DNA of 20,232 bases. Origin: a virus. Positions 1 to 7,810 of this stretch are shown in pieces (the first letter of the stretch is position 1; each line of letters starts with the position of its first letter). The translations under genes were made by a program, and so were the position numbers. The stretch is taken from positions 1 through 20,232 of the IMG/VR virus record IMGVR_UViG_3300044707_000442. One strand, 5' to 3'. Under the pieces are notes generated by a model. The model had not been told where the DNA came from. It did no database searches and saw only the letters and a program-made list of their open reading frames with translations.

Positions 1-15
1 TATTAGGATGCATAG

Positions 16-642
16 TTAGTATTGGTTGACGCGGGCGGTCCACATGGAGGGTTGGCCCTGCTGAAAGTAATATTTGTCGCGCTGGGAGATGAGTTCGCTC
101 TCCGCGAGCTGTTCCATGGCGAGTGCTTTGTCGGTCTGTCCGTCCTCTTGGAGCAAATCTGCACTCAGCATCAGACCGACTGCTTTTGCGATGACGGCGG
201 GAACTGTTGCCGAGAGGTTGCTCGCGCTGTATTCGGTCGGGCGCACGCGGTAGTTGACCCAGACGCTAGTTGGCAGGTCGGTGTCTTCGGGGAAGCGAAT
301 GGCATCTCCGAGGAGCGTATAGCCAATGGCGCGGGGCGCGGCGTGGGTTGCAGGGTTGTCGCGCAGGACCGCAAACACTTCGCCCATCGGTGTGGGCGTT
401 GGCGATCCTGTCTGCTCGTAGTCGATGTAATAGCCGTTCGTAGCATCGCCCTGCACGGTGCGGCTTTCGACGCGCATAAGCTCAGGCCAGTCCGCCCACT
501 CCCAGCAGTCGGCGATGCGCTCGTTGGCGGCGGCGACCATCATGGTTCTTGCGCCGGATGGGATTGCGTCGATGGTGGACGCATCGTTGCCGACACGTTG
601 CCATGCGCGGAGGAGAATAGATTGTAGAGTGACTGTGCGCAT
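16..642 (-). CDS. putative head-tail adaptor / tail tubular-like virion protein
   Basis: 208-aa protein at the left end of the virion gene series. Its C-terminal third (about residues 145-208) is helical, with a bulk-alanine segment LMLSADLLQEDGQTDKA followed by a charged helix and the ending WTARVNQY. This pattern is familiar from podovirus adaptor proteins of the gp4/gp11 (tail tubular A) kind, which sit under the portal ring and join head to tail. I see no catalytic motif or membrane segment. Its ATG shares one base with the TAA stop of the preceding gene (TAATG), so it is probably translated by re-initiation. Assignment rests on general resemblance and on its place after portal and fibre genes; another virion protein is possible. 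Confidence 0.75.
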   Translation of the reverse strand: MRTVTLQSILLRAWQRVGNDASTIDAIPSGARTMMVAAANERIADCWEWADWPELMRVESRTVQGDATNGYYIDYEQTGSPTPTPMGEVFAVLRDNPATHAAPRAIGYTLLGDAIRFPEDTDLPTSVWVNYRVRPTEYSASNLSATVPAVIAKAVGLMLSADLLQEDGQTDKALAMEQLAESELISQRDKYYFQQGQPSMWTARVNQY

Positions 643-1058
643 TAGCTGTTGAGTGCGTTCATGGCCGACTGCACGGCGGCTTCAAAGGTGACGCTGGGAT
701 TCGGCCAGTCGTTGCGCGGCGCCGGATTGGCGGCGAACATCGTGAGGATCTGCTGCAAGTAGGCTTCGACGGCGTCCAGCTCGGCGCAGGTTTTGCCTGC
801 GGCGGTGAGGGACTGGCGCAGATACAAAAGTGTGGGCTGGCGGTCGCCTGCAAGGCCGACACTGCGGAGGTGTTCTTCGGCGGTGATCGGCTCGGCTTCC
901 GGTGCGGGTGCGGGCGGAAGTGTGGCGAGGTCGATGTCGGCCAAGCGGACGGCGGATGTTCCGGCGGGCGGTTGCCACTTGGCGGTGTCGCCGTCCCAGA
1001 GGACGACGTTGACGAGGTGTCCGGCGGGTTGAGCGAGGATGGCGTATTGCTCGGTCAT
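642..1058 (-). CDS. hypothetical phage protein following the tail fibre gene
   Basis: 138-aa protein with an N-terminal beta-type stretch ending in NVVLWDGDTAKWQPP (about residues 17-31). That segment is typical of short proteins coded beside phage tail fibres, where it ends a small beta domain. The middle is rich in proline and alanine (LPPAPAPEAEP, about residues 47-57) and looks like a linker. The C-terminal half is helical. It starts 2 bases after the fibre stop codon and its stop overlaps the next ATG by one base. The location suggests a fibre accessory or chaperone role, but this is inference only; I do not recognise a named family. Confidence 0.75.
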   Translation of the reverse strand: MTEQYAILAQPAGHLVNVVLWDGDTAKWQPPAGTSAVRLADIDLATLPPAPAPEAEPITAEEHLRSVGLAGDRQPTLLYLRQSLTAAGKTCAELDAVEAYLQQILTMFAANPAPRNDWPNPSVTFEAAVQSAMNALNS

Positions 1059-1060
1059 GG

Positions 1061-2308
1061 TTAGAAGTAAGTGGTTATGATGGCAACGCCTTGGGCGCCT
1101 GCACCGCCGCTGTTGTCGCCGCCCGCCGCATTAAGCGATCCAGATCCGCCGCCGCCGCCGCCGCCGTAGAGACCGCCATCGCCGCCTTTGTTGGCTGCGC
1201 CTGTGGAGGAGTTGGCGCTGCCGCCCGATCCGCCCAATCCGTAGTAGAAAAATCCTGTGCCTGCCGTGCCTGCGGCATTGGCAGTTGCAGAAATGCCAGT
1301 TCTTGAACCAGTTCCAGTAAGCCCAATGGCCGCGCTTGCACCGCCTGTTCCGTAAGCGCCAGCCGCACTTTTTCCTGCGCCGCCGCCGCCGCCGCTGGGC
1401 ATGGACATTCTGTTCTCACCAGTGCCGCCGGTTGTTTCGGCGGACCCTGCGCCGCCGCCCGCGCTGCTATCCTGCGAGCCGCCGTAAAATGCTCCACGCC
1501 CATTGGTAGCAACACCGCGAGTTCCTGCGGTTGTGGTTGCTCCAGATCCAGCACTCCCGCCCCTTGCCTCTAAATAAGATCCAAAGCTGGTATTACTGCC
1601 GGTGGTTGCATTTGCTCCGTTGGTGTCTGACGCGGTTCTCGCTGAACCACCGCTGCCGCCCGCGCCGATTGTTACTGTTTCGGTTGAGCCAAGGAAATCG
1701 GCGTTGATCCAGCCTATGGAAACGCCCGCACCGCCGCCGCCGCCACCGCCAAAGGCCGCCGTGGAAGCGTCACTGCGGCGACCGCCGCCGCCACCACCGC
1801 CGCCGCCGATGAGGATGTAGTGGACCATCTTGGCTCCGGCGGGTTTTGTCCAAGTGTCGTTGGCGGTGTAGATGCGGGTCTCGGCGAGCTGGGATGTGAG
1901 GGCGATGGTGCCGGAGCTATTGGGGACGGTTAAGGTCCGCGTCTGGCCCGAGGAGATGCCGGAGAGTTGGAACTTTAGATTCTTGGTGGCGTCTCCGTCG
2001 TCGTAGATGAGAAATGCGCTGTCGCTCATCACGTCGAAGAAGGACGTGTCGGTGAGCTGGTAGTCGTTGTCGCGTGAGGCACCAACGATGGCTTTGCGCA
2101 CATAGACGCCAGCTTGTTTGTAGGACGAGAATGGCCACGTTCCGGAATTCGACCGGACCAGCCAGCGGCTATCCAATGCGGCGGTGCCGTCGAGCGGGAG
2201 GTCCGCATAGGTTGCCACTTCGCCTGCGAAGAACGCAGAGCCGCCGCCGCCGCCGCCGGAGCCGGTGAAGTCGAAGTTTCCTGTCAGCGGATTGAAGCGA
2301 ATAGCCAT
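1061..2308 (-). CDS. glycine-rich tail fibre / receptor-binding protein
   Basis: 415-aa protein. The N-terminus (MAIRFNPLTGNFDF) is the short motif seen at the start of many phage fibres and probably docks to the virion. Residues about 20-140 contain a beta-rich segment ending in LTVPNSSGTIALTS, common in phage fibre modules. From about residue 145 the protein turns into a glycine-rich domain that opens with NDTWTKPAGAKMVHYILIGG and holds several runs of 7-9 glycines interleaved with S/T/A. This resembles the Gly_rich adhesin family and, in composition, the polyglycine-helix tip adhesins of T4-like phages such as S16. It probably binds the host surface. Its ATG overlaps the upstream TAA (TAATG). 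The glycine runs make other frames long and open in this stretch; those are shadows. Confidence 0.85.
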   Translation of the reverse strand: MAIRFNPLTGNFDFTGSGGGGGGSAFFAGEVATYADLPLDGTAALDSRWLVRSNSGTWPFSSYKQAGVYVRKAIVGASRDNDYQLTDTSFFDVMSDSAFLIYDDGDATKNLKFQLSGISSGQTRTLTVPNSSGTIALTSQLAETRIYTANDTWTKPAGAKMVHYILIGGGGGGGGGRRSDASTAAFGGGGGGGAGVSIGWINADFLGSTETVTIGAGGSGGSARTASDTNGANATTGSNTSFGSYLEARGGSAGSGATTTAGTRGVATNGRGAFYGGSQDSSAGGGAGSAETTGGTGENRMSMPSGGGGGAGKSAAGAYGTGGASAAIGLTGTGSRTGISATANAAGTAGTGFFYYGLGGSGGSANSSTGAANKGGDGGLYGGGGGGGSGSLNAAGGDNSGGAGAQGVAIITTYF

Positions 2309-2517
2309 TAGCTGCGGGTCACTGTGGCGATCTTGGCGTCATCGCTGGACGGCGTGCCGCCAACATAGGTGAAGGTGAGCGTGGCGACAGTTTGGGCGCC
2401 TTCCTTGTAGACCACCGTTGAGAGATTGTTCGTCGTGGAGACGTAGTTCAGCTCGACGGCGTTATGCTGCGGAATGTTTAGACCGGCGATGTTTCTGACT
2501 GAGACGTTGGGGTGCAT
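2308..2517 (-). CDS. small hypothetical virion-region protein
   Basis: 69-aa protein (starts MHPNVSVRNIAGLN) placed between portal and fibre genes. Sequence is mostly beta-like, with the segment QTVATLTFTYVGGTPSSDDA near the end. That reads like a small phage beta-sandwich protein describing a polarised value and its change, often found next to fibres. No cysteines, no membrane segment. It begins 3 bases after the portal stop codon and its own stop overlaps the fibre ATG by one base, so it is in the same transcript. A minor structural or fibre-attachment role is inferred from position; the family is not recognised. Confidence 0.7.
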   Translation of the reverse strand: MHPNVSVRNIAGLNIPQHNAVELNYVSTTNNLSTVVYKEGAQTVATLTFTYVGGTPSSDDAKIATVTRS

Positions 2518-2520
2518 ACG

Positions 2521-4617
2521 TTAGGCGGCGGGCTGTGCGGGCATGCCGAGTTGCTGGTCTTGCTGCATCTTTTGCAGCGCGGGCTGGGCGCCGGTGCGGC
2601 CGATTACGGCGTTTTGCTGCTGTTGGAGCTGGAATTGGAAGGCTTGTGCTCTCGCGTCGATCATGCTTCGGAAGATTTCGTCTTGGGCGTAGCGCTGCTG
2701 GACGGCGGGATTCGACTGAATGATTTGCTGCAAGGTTTGCAGTCTTACCTGCGCGTTTTGGCCGCCTTCTTTGAGCGGGGGTTCGGTGCCTGCGGCGATT
2801 TTGGCGAAGGCGGTTTGTTCGTCCTCCTGCTCGGCGGCGGTGGCGGCGCCGATGTCTTGGACCAAGATGTCGGCGAGGTTTTGGTCGAGGGCCGCCATCA
2901 TGTAGCGGATCAAATTTGCTCGGTCCAAAACTCCGAAAGAATCCAGGGGCACTAGGGTGTTTGCAACGAACGTAAGTTTGGCCTCGAGGGCGGCTGCGTC
3001 GAGCGTGCGGGCATCGAAATCCGCTACCACGTCGAACTGTCCGCGGATGTCGGCGGCGCCTTCGGTCATGGCGACCGGGTTGCCGGTGATGCGGGCGACC
3101 TCTTCCGGCGTCATGTATTGCTGGGCGAGCTGCATGATCTGGGAGACGACCAGCTTCATGTCGAGGAGCCACGAATCGACCAGCTCCTGCATGTGGAGCA
3201 TGGAGATGTTGGGGTTGACCGTGTCGGTCATGCGGCCGAAGTAGCGGTCCACATCGGCGCGGGTCGCCATCTCGACCTCAATGCTGCCCTGACCGAATGG
3301 CGGCGGGGCCATCCAAGAGATTTCACCTGGGCGGCGCTCGGGGATCTGCACACCGGGGCCGAGGACAAGGTCAAATTTTCCGCGCGCGGCCGGGGTTTTA
3401 AGCGGAGGAATGATGCTGAGACTTGTGGCGTCAACCCGCGCATCGCGCTGGATCTTGCACTCTTCCTGCGCGGTCTGGGTGATCTCGGGGATGCCGCGCG
3501 CCTCGAGCAGCGGGCGCGTGTTGCGCTCGCGGGGCAATTCAACGAAGGGATACAAGCCATGGTCATACGGCATCAGCTCATGGATGGCCGGCTTGTCGGT
3601 GATGTTGTAGCTGAGGACGGTGCGGGTGACCTTGGTGGCGTTGGTGCGCGGGTCGTGCTCCTTTTTGTAGACGTGCCAGACTTCGATGAGGTCGCGGAGC
3701 TGCTCGAAGAGGAAGTTGTCGGAGCGGTGGATGTTGAGGTGGATGCGCTTTAGCTCGCCCTTGTGCTTCACCGCGCGCTCGACCCATTCGCTGTCCCAGC
3801 CTTCCAGCGTGGCGCGCTCGCGGAGTTCAAATTCGCTGAGGAGTTCCCGGCGGGCGACAAAGGGGGCGCGCTGGATGGAGTCCGTTTGGATCGGGAAGAT
3901 GATGTCCTCCCAAGGTTCCAAAGAACGCACGACTGGCTTGCTGCTGAAAATGTAGGGCTGCTCCCATTCGACTTCGCCTTTTTCGCGGAACTGGCGGACT
4001 TTGGCGGTGCTGCCCAGCTCGGGGATGATTTCGCCCATCAACTGCGCGGCGAGTTCTTCCTGCTCTGGGTCGAGGATGACCTCGAGGAGGGCTTGCAGGT
4101 TGGGGTCTTGGCTTTCCTGCAGCATCATCATGGCCTCTTCCATGGTGAACGTCTTGATCTCGACGCGGGTCTGCTGCTCCCAATCGACGGCCATGATGGC
4201 GAGGCCGTAGGTCTCGCGGGTCTCGGCGGCGAGGCGGACTTCGCGCCGAAGGTCATCAAGGCAATGGCCCATGAGCCACTTGAGGACGGTGTCGATGGCG
4301 TTCTTTTTGGCCACGTCCATGGACTCGACGGGCTGCGCCTGGATGCGGGCCTTGAAGAAAGCGTTGACCAAGGCGATGACACGCTCGCGGATCAGCGATT
4401 CGGAAAGAAAAACCCGGGTGTCAGCCGCATTCTCGAAGGGGAAGATTTTCTTCCCGTAGGCGCTCTGGTGCTTGCGGCCGTCGTCCGTCTGCCCGGGCCA
4501 GATGCAGTAGCGGGTGTTGAAGTTTTTGACCTTGCGCTGTTGATACTGACTGCCGTCAGCGTCGGCCTGGTCGATGTCGCCGATGATCTTGGTGAGGTCT
4601 TCTCGTTTAAGAGTCAT
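2521..4617 (-). CDS. portal protein (head-tail connector)
   Basis: 698-aa protein forming the dodecameric ring through which DNA enters and leaves the capsid. The start chosen is the ATG giving MTLKREDLTKIIGDID, because it overlaps the stop codon of the preceding gene as ATGA; a longer reading upstream would run through that gene. The N-terminal half has helical segments with charged repeats. The middle carries LYPFVELPRERNTRPLLEARG and further on GVQIPERRPGEISW, features of large podovirus-type portals. The C-terminal tail is glutamine-rich (FQFQLQQQQNAV and QKMQQDQQ), like the coiled barrel end of long portals. Length of about 700 aa fits P22-class or SU10-class portals. It lies downstream of the capsid gene, the reverse of the usual terminase-portal-capsid order. 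Confidence 0.85.
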   Translation of the reverse strand: MTLKREDLTKIIGDIDQADADGSQYQQRKVKNFNTRYCIWPGQTDDGRKHQSAYGKKIFPFENAADTRVFLSESLIRERVIALVNAFFKARIQAQPVESMDVAKKNAIDTVLKWLMGHCLDDLRREVRLAAETRETYGLAIMAVDWEQQTRVEIKTFTMEEAMMMLQESQDPNLQALLEVILDPEQEELAAQLMGEIIPELGSTAKVRQFREKGEVEWEQPYIFSSKPVVRSLEPWEDIIFPIQTDSIQRAPFVARRELLSEFELRERATLEGWDSEWVERAVKHKGELKRIHLNIHRSDNFLFEQLRDLIEVWHVYKKEHDPRTNATKVTRTVLSYNITDKPAIHELMPYDHGLYPFVELPRERNTRPLLEARGIPEITQTAQEECKIQRDARVDATSLSIIPPLKTPAARGKFDLVLGPGVQIPERRPGEISWMAPPPFGQGSIEVEMATRADVDRYFGRMTDTVNPNISMLHMQELVDSWLLDMKLVVSQIMQLAQQYMTPEEVARITGNPVAMTEGAADIRGQFDVVADFDARTLDAAALEAKLTFVANTLVPLDSFGVLDRANLIRYMMAALDQNLADILVQDIGAATAAEQEDEQTAFAKIAAGTEPPLKEGGQNAQVRLQTLQQIIQSNPAVQQRYAQDEIFRSMIDARAQAFQFQLQQQQNAVIGRTGAQPALQKMQQDQQLGMPAQPAA

Positions 4618-4952
4618 GGGACGAGGATGGAGGGATTGCGTGGAGTGTAGTTGACCGCGCACTGCGGGTTTTTCTTGAGGAACCAAGAGCGGAACGATTT
4701 GTCGCCCCAGCAGTCGCGGCCAAGGTGTTGTTGCCACGCGAAATAAGCATCGGCCGGCACGTCCATGACATGCTGGCCGAGACCATCGACGGGGCAGTGC
4801 TCGATCTGGTCGTTGAGCTGCTTGGCGCGGGTGGATTGGATGCCGGCCATGACTTGCTGGGCGTGCCAGCCGGTCTTTAGCTCATCCCGGACGAGTTGCG
4901 CTAACTCGCCATCCATGTCGGCGACCAGATCGCCGAAGATTTCTGATGACAT
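4614..4952 (-). CDS. hypothetical protein upstream of portal
   Basis: 112-aa protein, MSSEIFGDLVADMDGELA at the start. The first 60 residues are helical with conserved-looking DELKTGWHAQQVMAG; the C-terminal half has many aromatic residues (YFAWQQHLGRDCWGDKSFRSWFLKKNP). It lies between the decoration-like gene and the portal. Its stop codon overlaps the portal ATG by four bases (ATGA), so the two products are translationally coupled. The ATG is 11 bases after a strong hairpin. A role in portal assembly or head morphogenesis is suggested by position alone. I do not recognise the family. Confidence 0.75.
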   Translation of the reverse strand: MSSEIFGDLVADMDGELAQLVRDELKTGWHAQQVMAGIQSTRAKQLNDQIEHCPVDGLGQHVMDVPADAYFAWQQHLGRDCWGDKSFRSWFLKKNPQCAVNYTPRNPSILVP

Positions 4953-4963
4953 CCTAACTACGA

Positions 4964-4981
4964 CGGCTCCCGAAGGAGCCG
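4964..4981 (-). other. UUCG-tetraloop hairpin between decoration-like and 112-aa genes
   Basis: The bases form a perfect 7-bp stem CGGCTCC/GGAGCCG closing a four-base loop which on the transcribed minus strand reads TTCG closed by C-G, the most stable RNA tetraloop. It is 16 bases after the stop of the decoration-like gene and 11 bases before the next ATG. The transcript downstream lacks a U-run (it reads GTCGTAGTTAGG), so it is not a classical intrinsic terminator. An RNA-stability barrier, processing site or attenuator is possible. Confidence 0.7.
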
Positions 4982-4997
4982 CCGTGTGTTAAGACGC

Positions 4998-5447
4998 TTA
5001 GAGGTCGCTCAGTTTGGCGACGCCGAGGTAAACGTGAAGTTCACCGGTGTCGATGTCGCTGAGGCTTTTGGCCGTCATCGATTCAACCAAGAGTTCGACT
5101 GCGTTGGCCGCCGTGTAAACGAACGGAACGGAGGCGGGAGCGGCGGCGGCGAAGAGGACTTCGGTGCCGTTCTCGTTGACCTGCGTGGCGGCGACGTATT
5201 CGTCGTCGTCGGAGCTGTCACCGAGCTGAACCTTGGTGTCGTTGAGGGCGCTGTCGCTGGCATCCTTGAAGGGCGTGACCAGTTTCCAAGCGGCCGTGGT
5301 GACCACGTCGCCGGCGGCCAAGGCCAGAAGCGAGAGCGTCTGGTCGGTGTCGGCGGTGGACTCGGTGAGGTCGCTGTGCGTGACAACAGCCTTGTGCGTG
5401 AAGCCGGTTGCGGCTTTGGTCTCTGCGGGAAGTTCAAACACTTTCAT
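4998..5447 (-). CDS. putative head decoration / capsid-associated protein
   Basis: 149-aa protein coded directly after the major capsid gene. It begins MKVFELPAETKAATGFTHKA and has a mid segment AAWKLVTPFKDASDSALNDT typical of small beta-rich proteins found next to DUF5309-type capsid genes. The end is MTAKSLSDIDTGELHVYLG. It is acidic overall (DSSDDDEY), alanine- and valine-rich, and has no cysteine or membrane segment. This size and position fit a decoration, stabilisation or head-fibre protein on the capsid surface; the exact role is inferred. The leader before ATG is AAAAAACTAATCAG, with no Shine-Dalgarno sequence. Confidence 0.7.
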   Translation of the reverse strand: MKVFELPAETKAATGFTHKAVVTHSDLTESTADTDQTLSLLALAAGDVVTTAAWKLVTPFKDASDSALNDTKVQLGDSSDDDEYVAATQVNENGTEVLFAAAAPASVPFVYTAANAVELLVESMTAKSLSDIDTGELHVYLGVAKLSDL

Positions 5448-5485
5448 CTGATTAGTTTTTTCTAGTTAGTTGTTAAGAGTTTGAC

Positions 5486-6508
5486 TTAGGCAGTCGCGTT
5501 GAACTTCGCCATGGCCTTGGGCGACATGACGGCGAGGGAGACGATGGCGTCCACCAAGCCGCGAGGTCCACCACCTTGGTCTTCCAGCTCTTGGAAGCGC
5601 GGGCGGCGTCCGTAGCGGAGCATGAGGTGGTCGGGCGACATGACGTAGCCGCGGGCGTATTTCTCAGCGTCAGTCGAAGCGTTGGCAGCCAAAAATAGGC
5701 TCGTCACGATTTCGACAGTCGAAAAATCGCCTTCGTAGAAGGAGATGTTCGACACCAGTTTGTCGGAGCCAGCGGCTTGCGCGGTCTGACGGAGGTTGAA
5801 CACGTTCGAGGTGCTGTTCACCGTGAAGCGCGTGAAGTTGGTGATGGCCTTCTTGAGACTCGGGCCAGCAACCAAGATCAGGCGATCCTGCGAACCAGTC
5901 TGCTCGTAGATCGACTGCAAGACGTTCTGCAGGTTGGTCTCGGTGAGCGAGGCGGTCGCAGTGTTGCTGAGCGACGCGGACGGCGTGGCCTGCGAGGCCG
6001 GGACGGGCAAGTCGCCTGTGCCGGTGTAGGCTGCGATCCAGGAGCCGAGGCCGCGCGTTTTATAGGCAACGGAGCCGGAGCCTTCGACGGAGTTGTTGTC
6101 GGAGCTGATGGTCGCCTCGATGTCGCGCTTCAGCTCAGTAAGAGCCTTGGCGGTCGCGCGGGCGAATTCCTTTTTGCGGCCGATCGCGGCGACATCGGCG
6201 AGGTTCGCCTGGAAGTCGCTGACGCGGACGGTGCGGCGCATCTTCTGGGCGCGGGCGCTCAAGAGGACGCGGTTGGCGGTGGCATCCGAGAACTCGGACA
6301 CGTCGGCGGAATCGACAACGCCGTCCGTGGAGGGCGAGTTGTAGGAATCGGCGAGGTAGGAGTAGACGGAGGGATTGGTGATGTCGGCGCCAGTTTTGGC
6401 GACCGAGCTGGAGATGGGGGTGTTCTTCGCATCAACAACGGTCAACACGTCGAGGAGATCCTCGCGGTTGCCAACTGCTGGGAAGAGAGTTCCTGCGGGA
6501 GCTGACAT
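5486..6508 (-). CDS. major capsid protein, DUF5309 / SU10-type
   Basis: 340-aa HK97-fold shell protein. The match to the DUF5309 (SU10 major head protein) family is shown by the N-terminal GNREDLLDVLTVVDAKNTPI, the helix AKALTELKRDIEATISSDN at about 137-155 followed by YKTRGLGSWIAAY, and the later LILVAGPSLKKAITNFTRF with the C-terminal GYVMSPDHLMLRYGRRPRFQ. Length is usual for the family. It forms the icosahedral shell together with the scaffold coded just upstream and the decoration-like protein just downstream. The leader reads AACTCTAAATATC before ATG, with no Shine-Dalgarno sequence, though this should be one of the most strongly expressed genes. A short TTAGA/TCTAA stem lies 5 bases ahead of the ATG. 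Confidence 0.92.
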   Translation of the reverse strand: MSAPAGTLFPAVGNREDLLDVLTVVDAKNTPISSSVAKTGADITNPSVYSYLADSYNSPSTDGVVDSADVSEFSDATANRVLLSARAQKMRRTVRVSDFQANLADVAAIGRKKEFARATAKALTELKRDIEATISSDNNSVEGSGSVAYKTRGLGSWIAAYTGTGDLPVPASQATPSASLSNTATASLTETNLQNVLQSIYEQTGSQDRLILVAGPSLKKAITNFTRFTVNSTSNVFNLRQTAQAAGSDKLVSNISFYEGDFSTVEIVTSLFLAANASTDAEKYARGYVMSPDHLMLRYGRRPRFQELEDQGGGPRGLVDAIVSLAVMSPKAMAKFNATA

Positions 6509-6539
6509 GATATTTAGAGTTTTCTAAGGTTTGTTGGGT

Positions 6540-7559
6540 TTATCCGAACAGCGCTTCGCTCATAAAATCGGCAACGTCATCAAGACGACCCGAGGCGAGC
6601 ATTCTGTCGCGCGTCACTTTGGACGCGCCTTTGGTCGAAGTTTTCGGCGCGCTGATCGGTTTGACAGGTGTGGGCGTTTTCGCTGTTGCTTTCGCGGACG
6701 AGACTTTGCCGGCGGCCTTGCTCTTGGCTTGGTCGGCGGCTTGTTTGGCCATGAGGGTCTGCTCTCCGTAGAGGGCCAGACCGACCCAGTATTCGGCTTG
6801 CGGGAGCTTCAGAAGCTCTGGCGCCTGCTTGACTGTGGCTTGGAACGCCGTGTGCATCGGCGTGCCTTTTTTGAAGATATCGGGGAACAACGACTTCGCT
6901 GCCTCGACGGCCGGTTGACGCTGGGCGAGCCATTGCTGGCGTGCCGGGGCGTGGATGGTTAGAACATCGTCGGCTTTGAGGAGGTAGTCTTTGACTTGGT
7001 CGCTATCAACGTAGACCTCGCTGCCGTCCGGTCGTTTGACCGTGGCGCCGTCGCTGTTCTTCAGTGCCCAGCGGCGGACTTCTTGCGCAGACTTGATTTT
7101 GGCGTCCAGCGCTTCGGAGGTGTCCACGTCGGCCAGCGGGTTCTCCGCGGTCGGCTGCAGCACGGGGCGTGCGGCTTCGTTGACCTGGGCTTCCAGCTCA
7201 GCGAGGCGCTTTTGGGCTTCCTCGTATTGGCTTTTGACGGTGGCGGCTTCTTCGGCGGCGGCTTTCTTTTGAGCCGTCAGCTTGTCGATGCGCTTCTGGA
7301 CCTTGTCCTGCGTGGGCGCTTCGTCTTCGCCGGCCTCGTCTTCGTCCTCGGAGCTTTCGCTCGTCGTTTCCTCGTTATCTTCGGAGGTTTCCTCGGATTG
7401 CTCCGCGGATTCCTCAGTTGTCTCGTCTTGTGAAAGATCGCCGGATTCCTCCGGTTTCACCTCTTCCTCAACGCGCTCGGCCGGTGGCCGCAGCTCATCG
7501 AGAGCGAGTGAAATGATATCGTCCTTACCTGCAGCCGGAGCTGCTTTCCCTTCGTCCAT
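6540..7559 (-). CDS. putative capsid scaffolding protein
   Basis: 339-aa protein directly before the major capsid gene. Residues about 30-85 are extremely acidic, with E, D, S and T dominating (for example EESAEQSEETSEDNEETT). About residues 85-135 form a coiled coil with KVQKRIDKLTAQKKAAAEEA. The C-terminal third is basic (AKSKAAGKVSSAKATAKTPT) and ends in a short helix. This arrangement of acidic region, coiled coil and basic C-terminus is that of phage scaffolds, which line the inside of the procapsid and are later lost. It has a strong Shine-Dalgarno site (GGAGGT), unlike the capsid gene after it. It opens the virion gene series after a 308-bp non-coding stretch. Confidence 0.82.
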   Translation of the reverse strand: MDEGKAAPAAGKDDIISLALDELRPPAERVEEEVKPEESGDLSQDETTEESAEQSEETSEDNEETTSESSEDEDEAGEDEAPTQDKVQKRIDKLTAQKKAAAEEAATVKSQYEEAQKRLAELEAQVNEAARPVLQPTAENPLADVDTSEALDAKIKSAQEVRRWALKNSDGATVKRPDGSEVYVDSDQVKDYLLKADDVLTIHAPARQQWLAQRQPAVEAAKSLFPDIFKKGTPMHTAFQATVKQAPELLKLPQAEYWVGLALYGEQTLMAKQAADQAKSKAAGKVSSAKATAKTPTPVKPISAPKTSTKGASKVTRDRMLASGRLDDVADFMSEALFG

Positions 7560-7565
7560 GGAATA

Positions 7566-7571
7566 ACCTCC
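7566..7571 (-). promoter_or_regulatory. strong ribosome binding site of the scaffold gene
   Basis: GGAGGT lies 6 bases before the scaffold ATG on the minus strand. It fixes the start of the gene and contrasts with the A-rich, Shine-Dalgarno-free leaders of the capsid and decoration-like genes that follow. Confidence 0.8.
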
Positions 7572-7691
7572 AAGTAGTGCCAGAGCGGGCGGCGCTCAGT
7601 CCGATCAAACCGATGTGCCATGAGGGCACGACTCCACTTTGATACTAATAAGTATAGCGGCTGCTGTACAAAAGTCCAGCAATATTTTCAA

Positions 7692-7719
7692 GTGGCGAGT
7701 GACGTGTGACGAGTGACGA
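7692..7719. repeat. tandem 7-bp repeat, four units
   Basis: Four consecutive heptamers: GTGGCGA, GTGACGT, GTGACGA, GTGACGA. Similar GTGACGA-type tandem runs occur in spacers of some bacterial chromosomes; that is recollection, not a search result. Slippage or borrowing from a host spacer would explain it. The function is unknown. Confidence 0.75.
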
Positions 7720-7771
7720 GAGCCGGATGGATAGAAACGTCCACGCTTCTGCACAAGTGATGACAGTTTGT

Positions 7772-7799
7772 GTCACAAAATGTGCGGTGATTTTGTAAC
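7772..7799. promoter_or_regulatory. 28-bp near-perfect palindrome, operator-like
   Basis: The arms are GTCACAAAAT and ATTTTGTAAC around an 8-base centre (GTGCGGTG); nine of ten arm pairs match. Size and symmetry fit a binding site for a dimeric regulator of the virion operon. No such regulator gene lies next to it; the helix-turn-helix protein at 17519-18115 is one candidate. Confidence 0.55.
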
Positions 7800-7810
7800 T
7801 ATTACCGAGC

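Noticed and set aside
1075-1554. 159-codon minus-strand frame inside the fibre gene
   Set aside because: Alanine/proline-rich reading of the glycine repeats in another register; the main frame has family features and start context.
2462-3172. 236-codon minus-strand frame within the portal gene
   Set aside because: Histidine/arginine-rich off-frame reading of the portal gene, with no start signal.
3118-4650. Long plus-strand frames (for example 3763-4650, 295 codons) opposite the portal gene
   Set aside because: They mirror the codon structure of the portal gene on a GC-rich strand, lack ribosome sites and have no recognisable family.
4618-4737. Extension of the portal upstream by 40 residues
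   Set aside because: The extension lies inside the 112-aa gene; the ATGA overlap start is the better choice.
5777-6505. 242-codon plus-strand frame opposite the capsid gene
   Set aside because: Antisense shadow of a securely identified capsid gene; composition is that of reversed codons.
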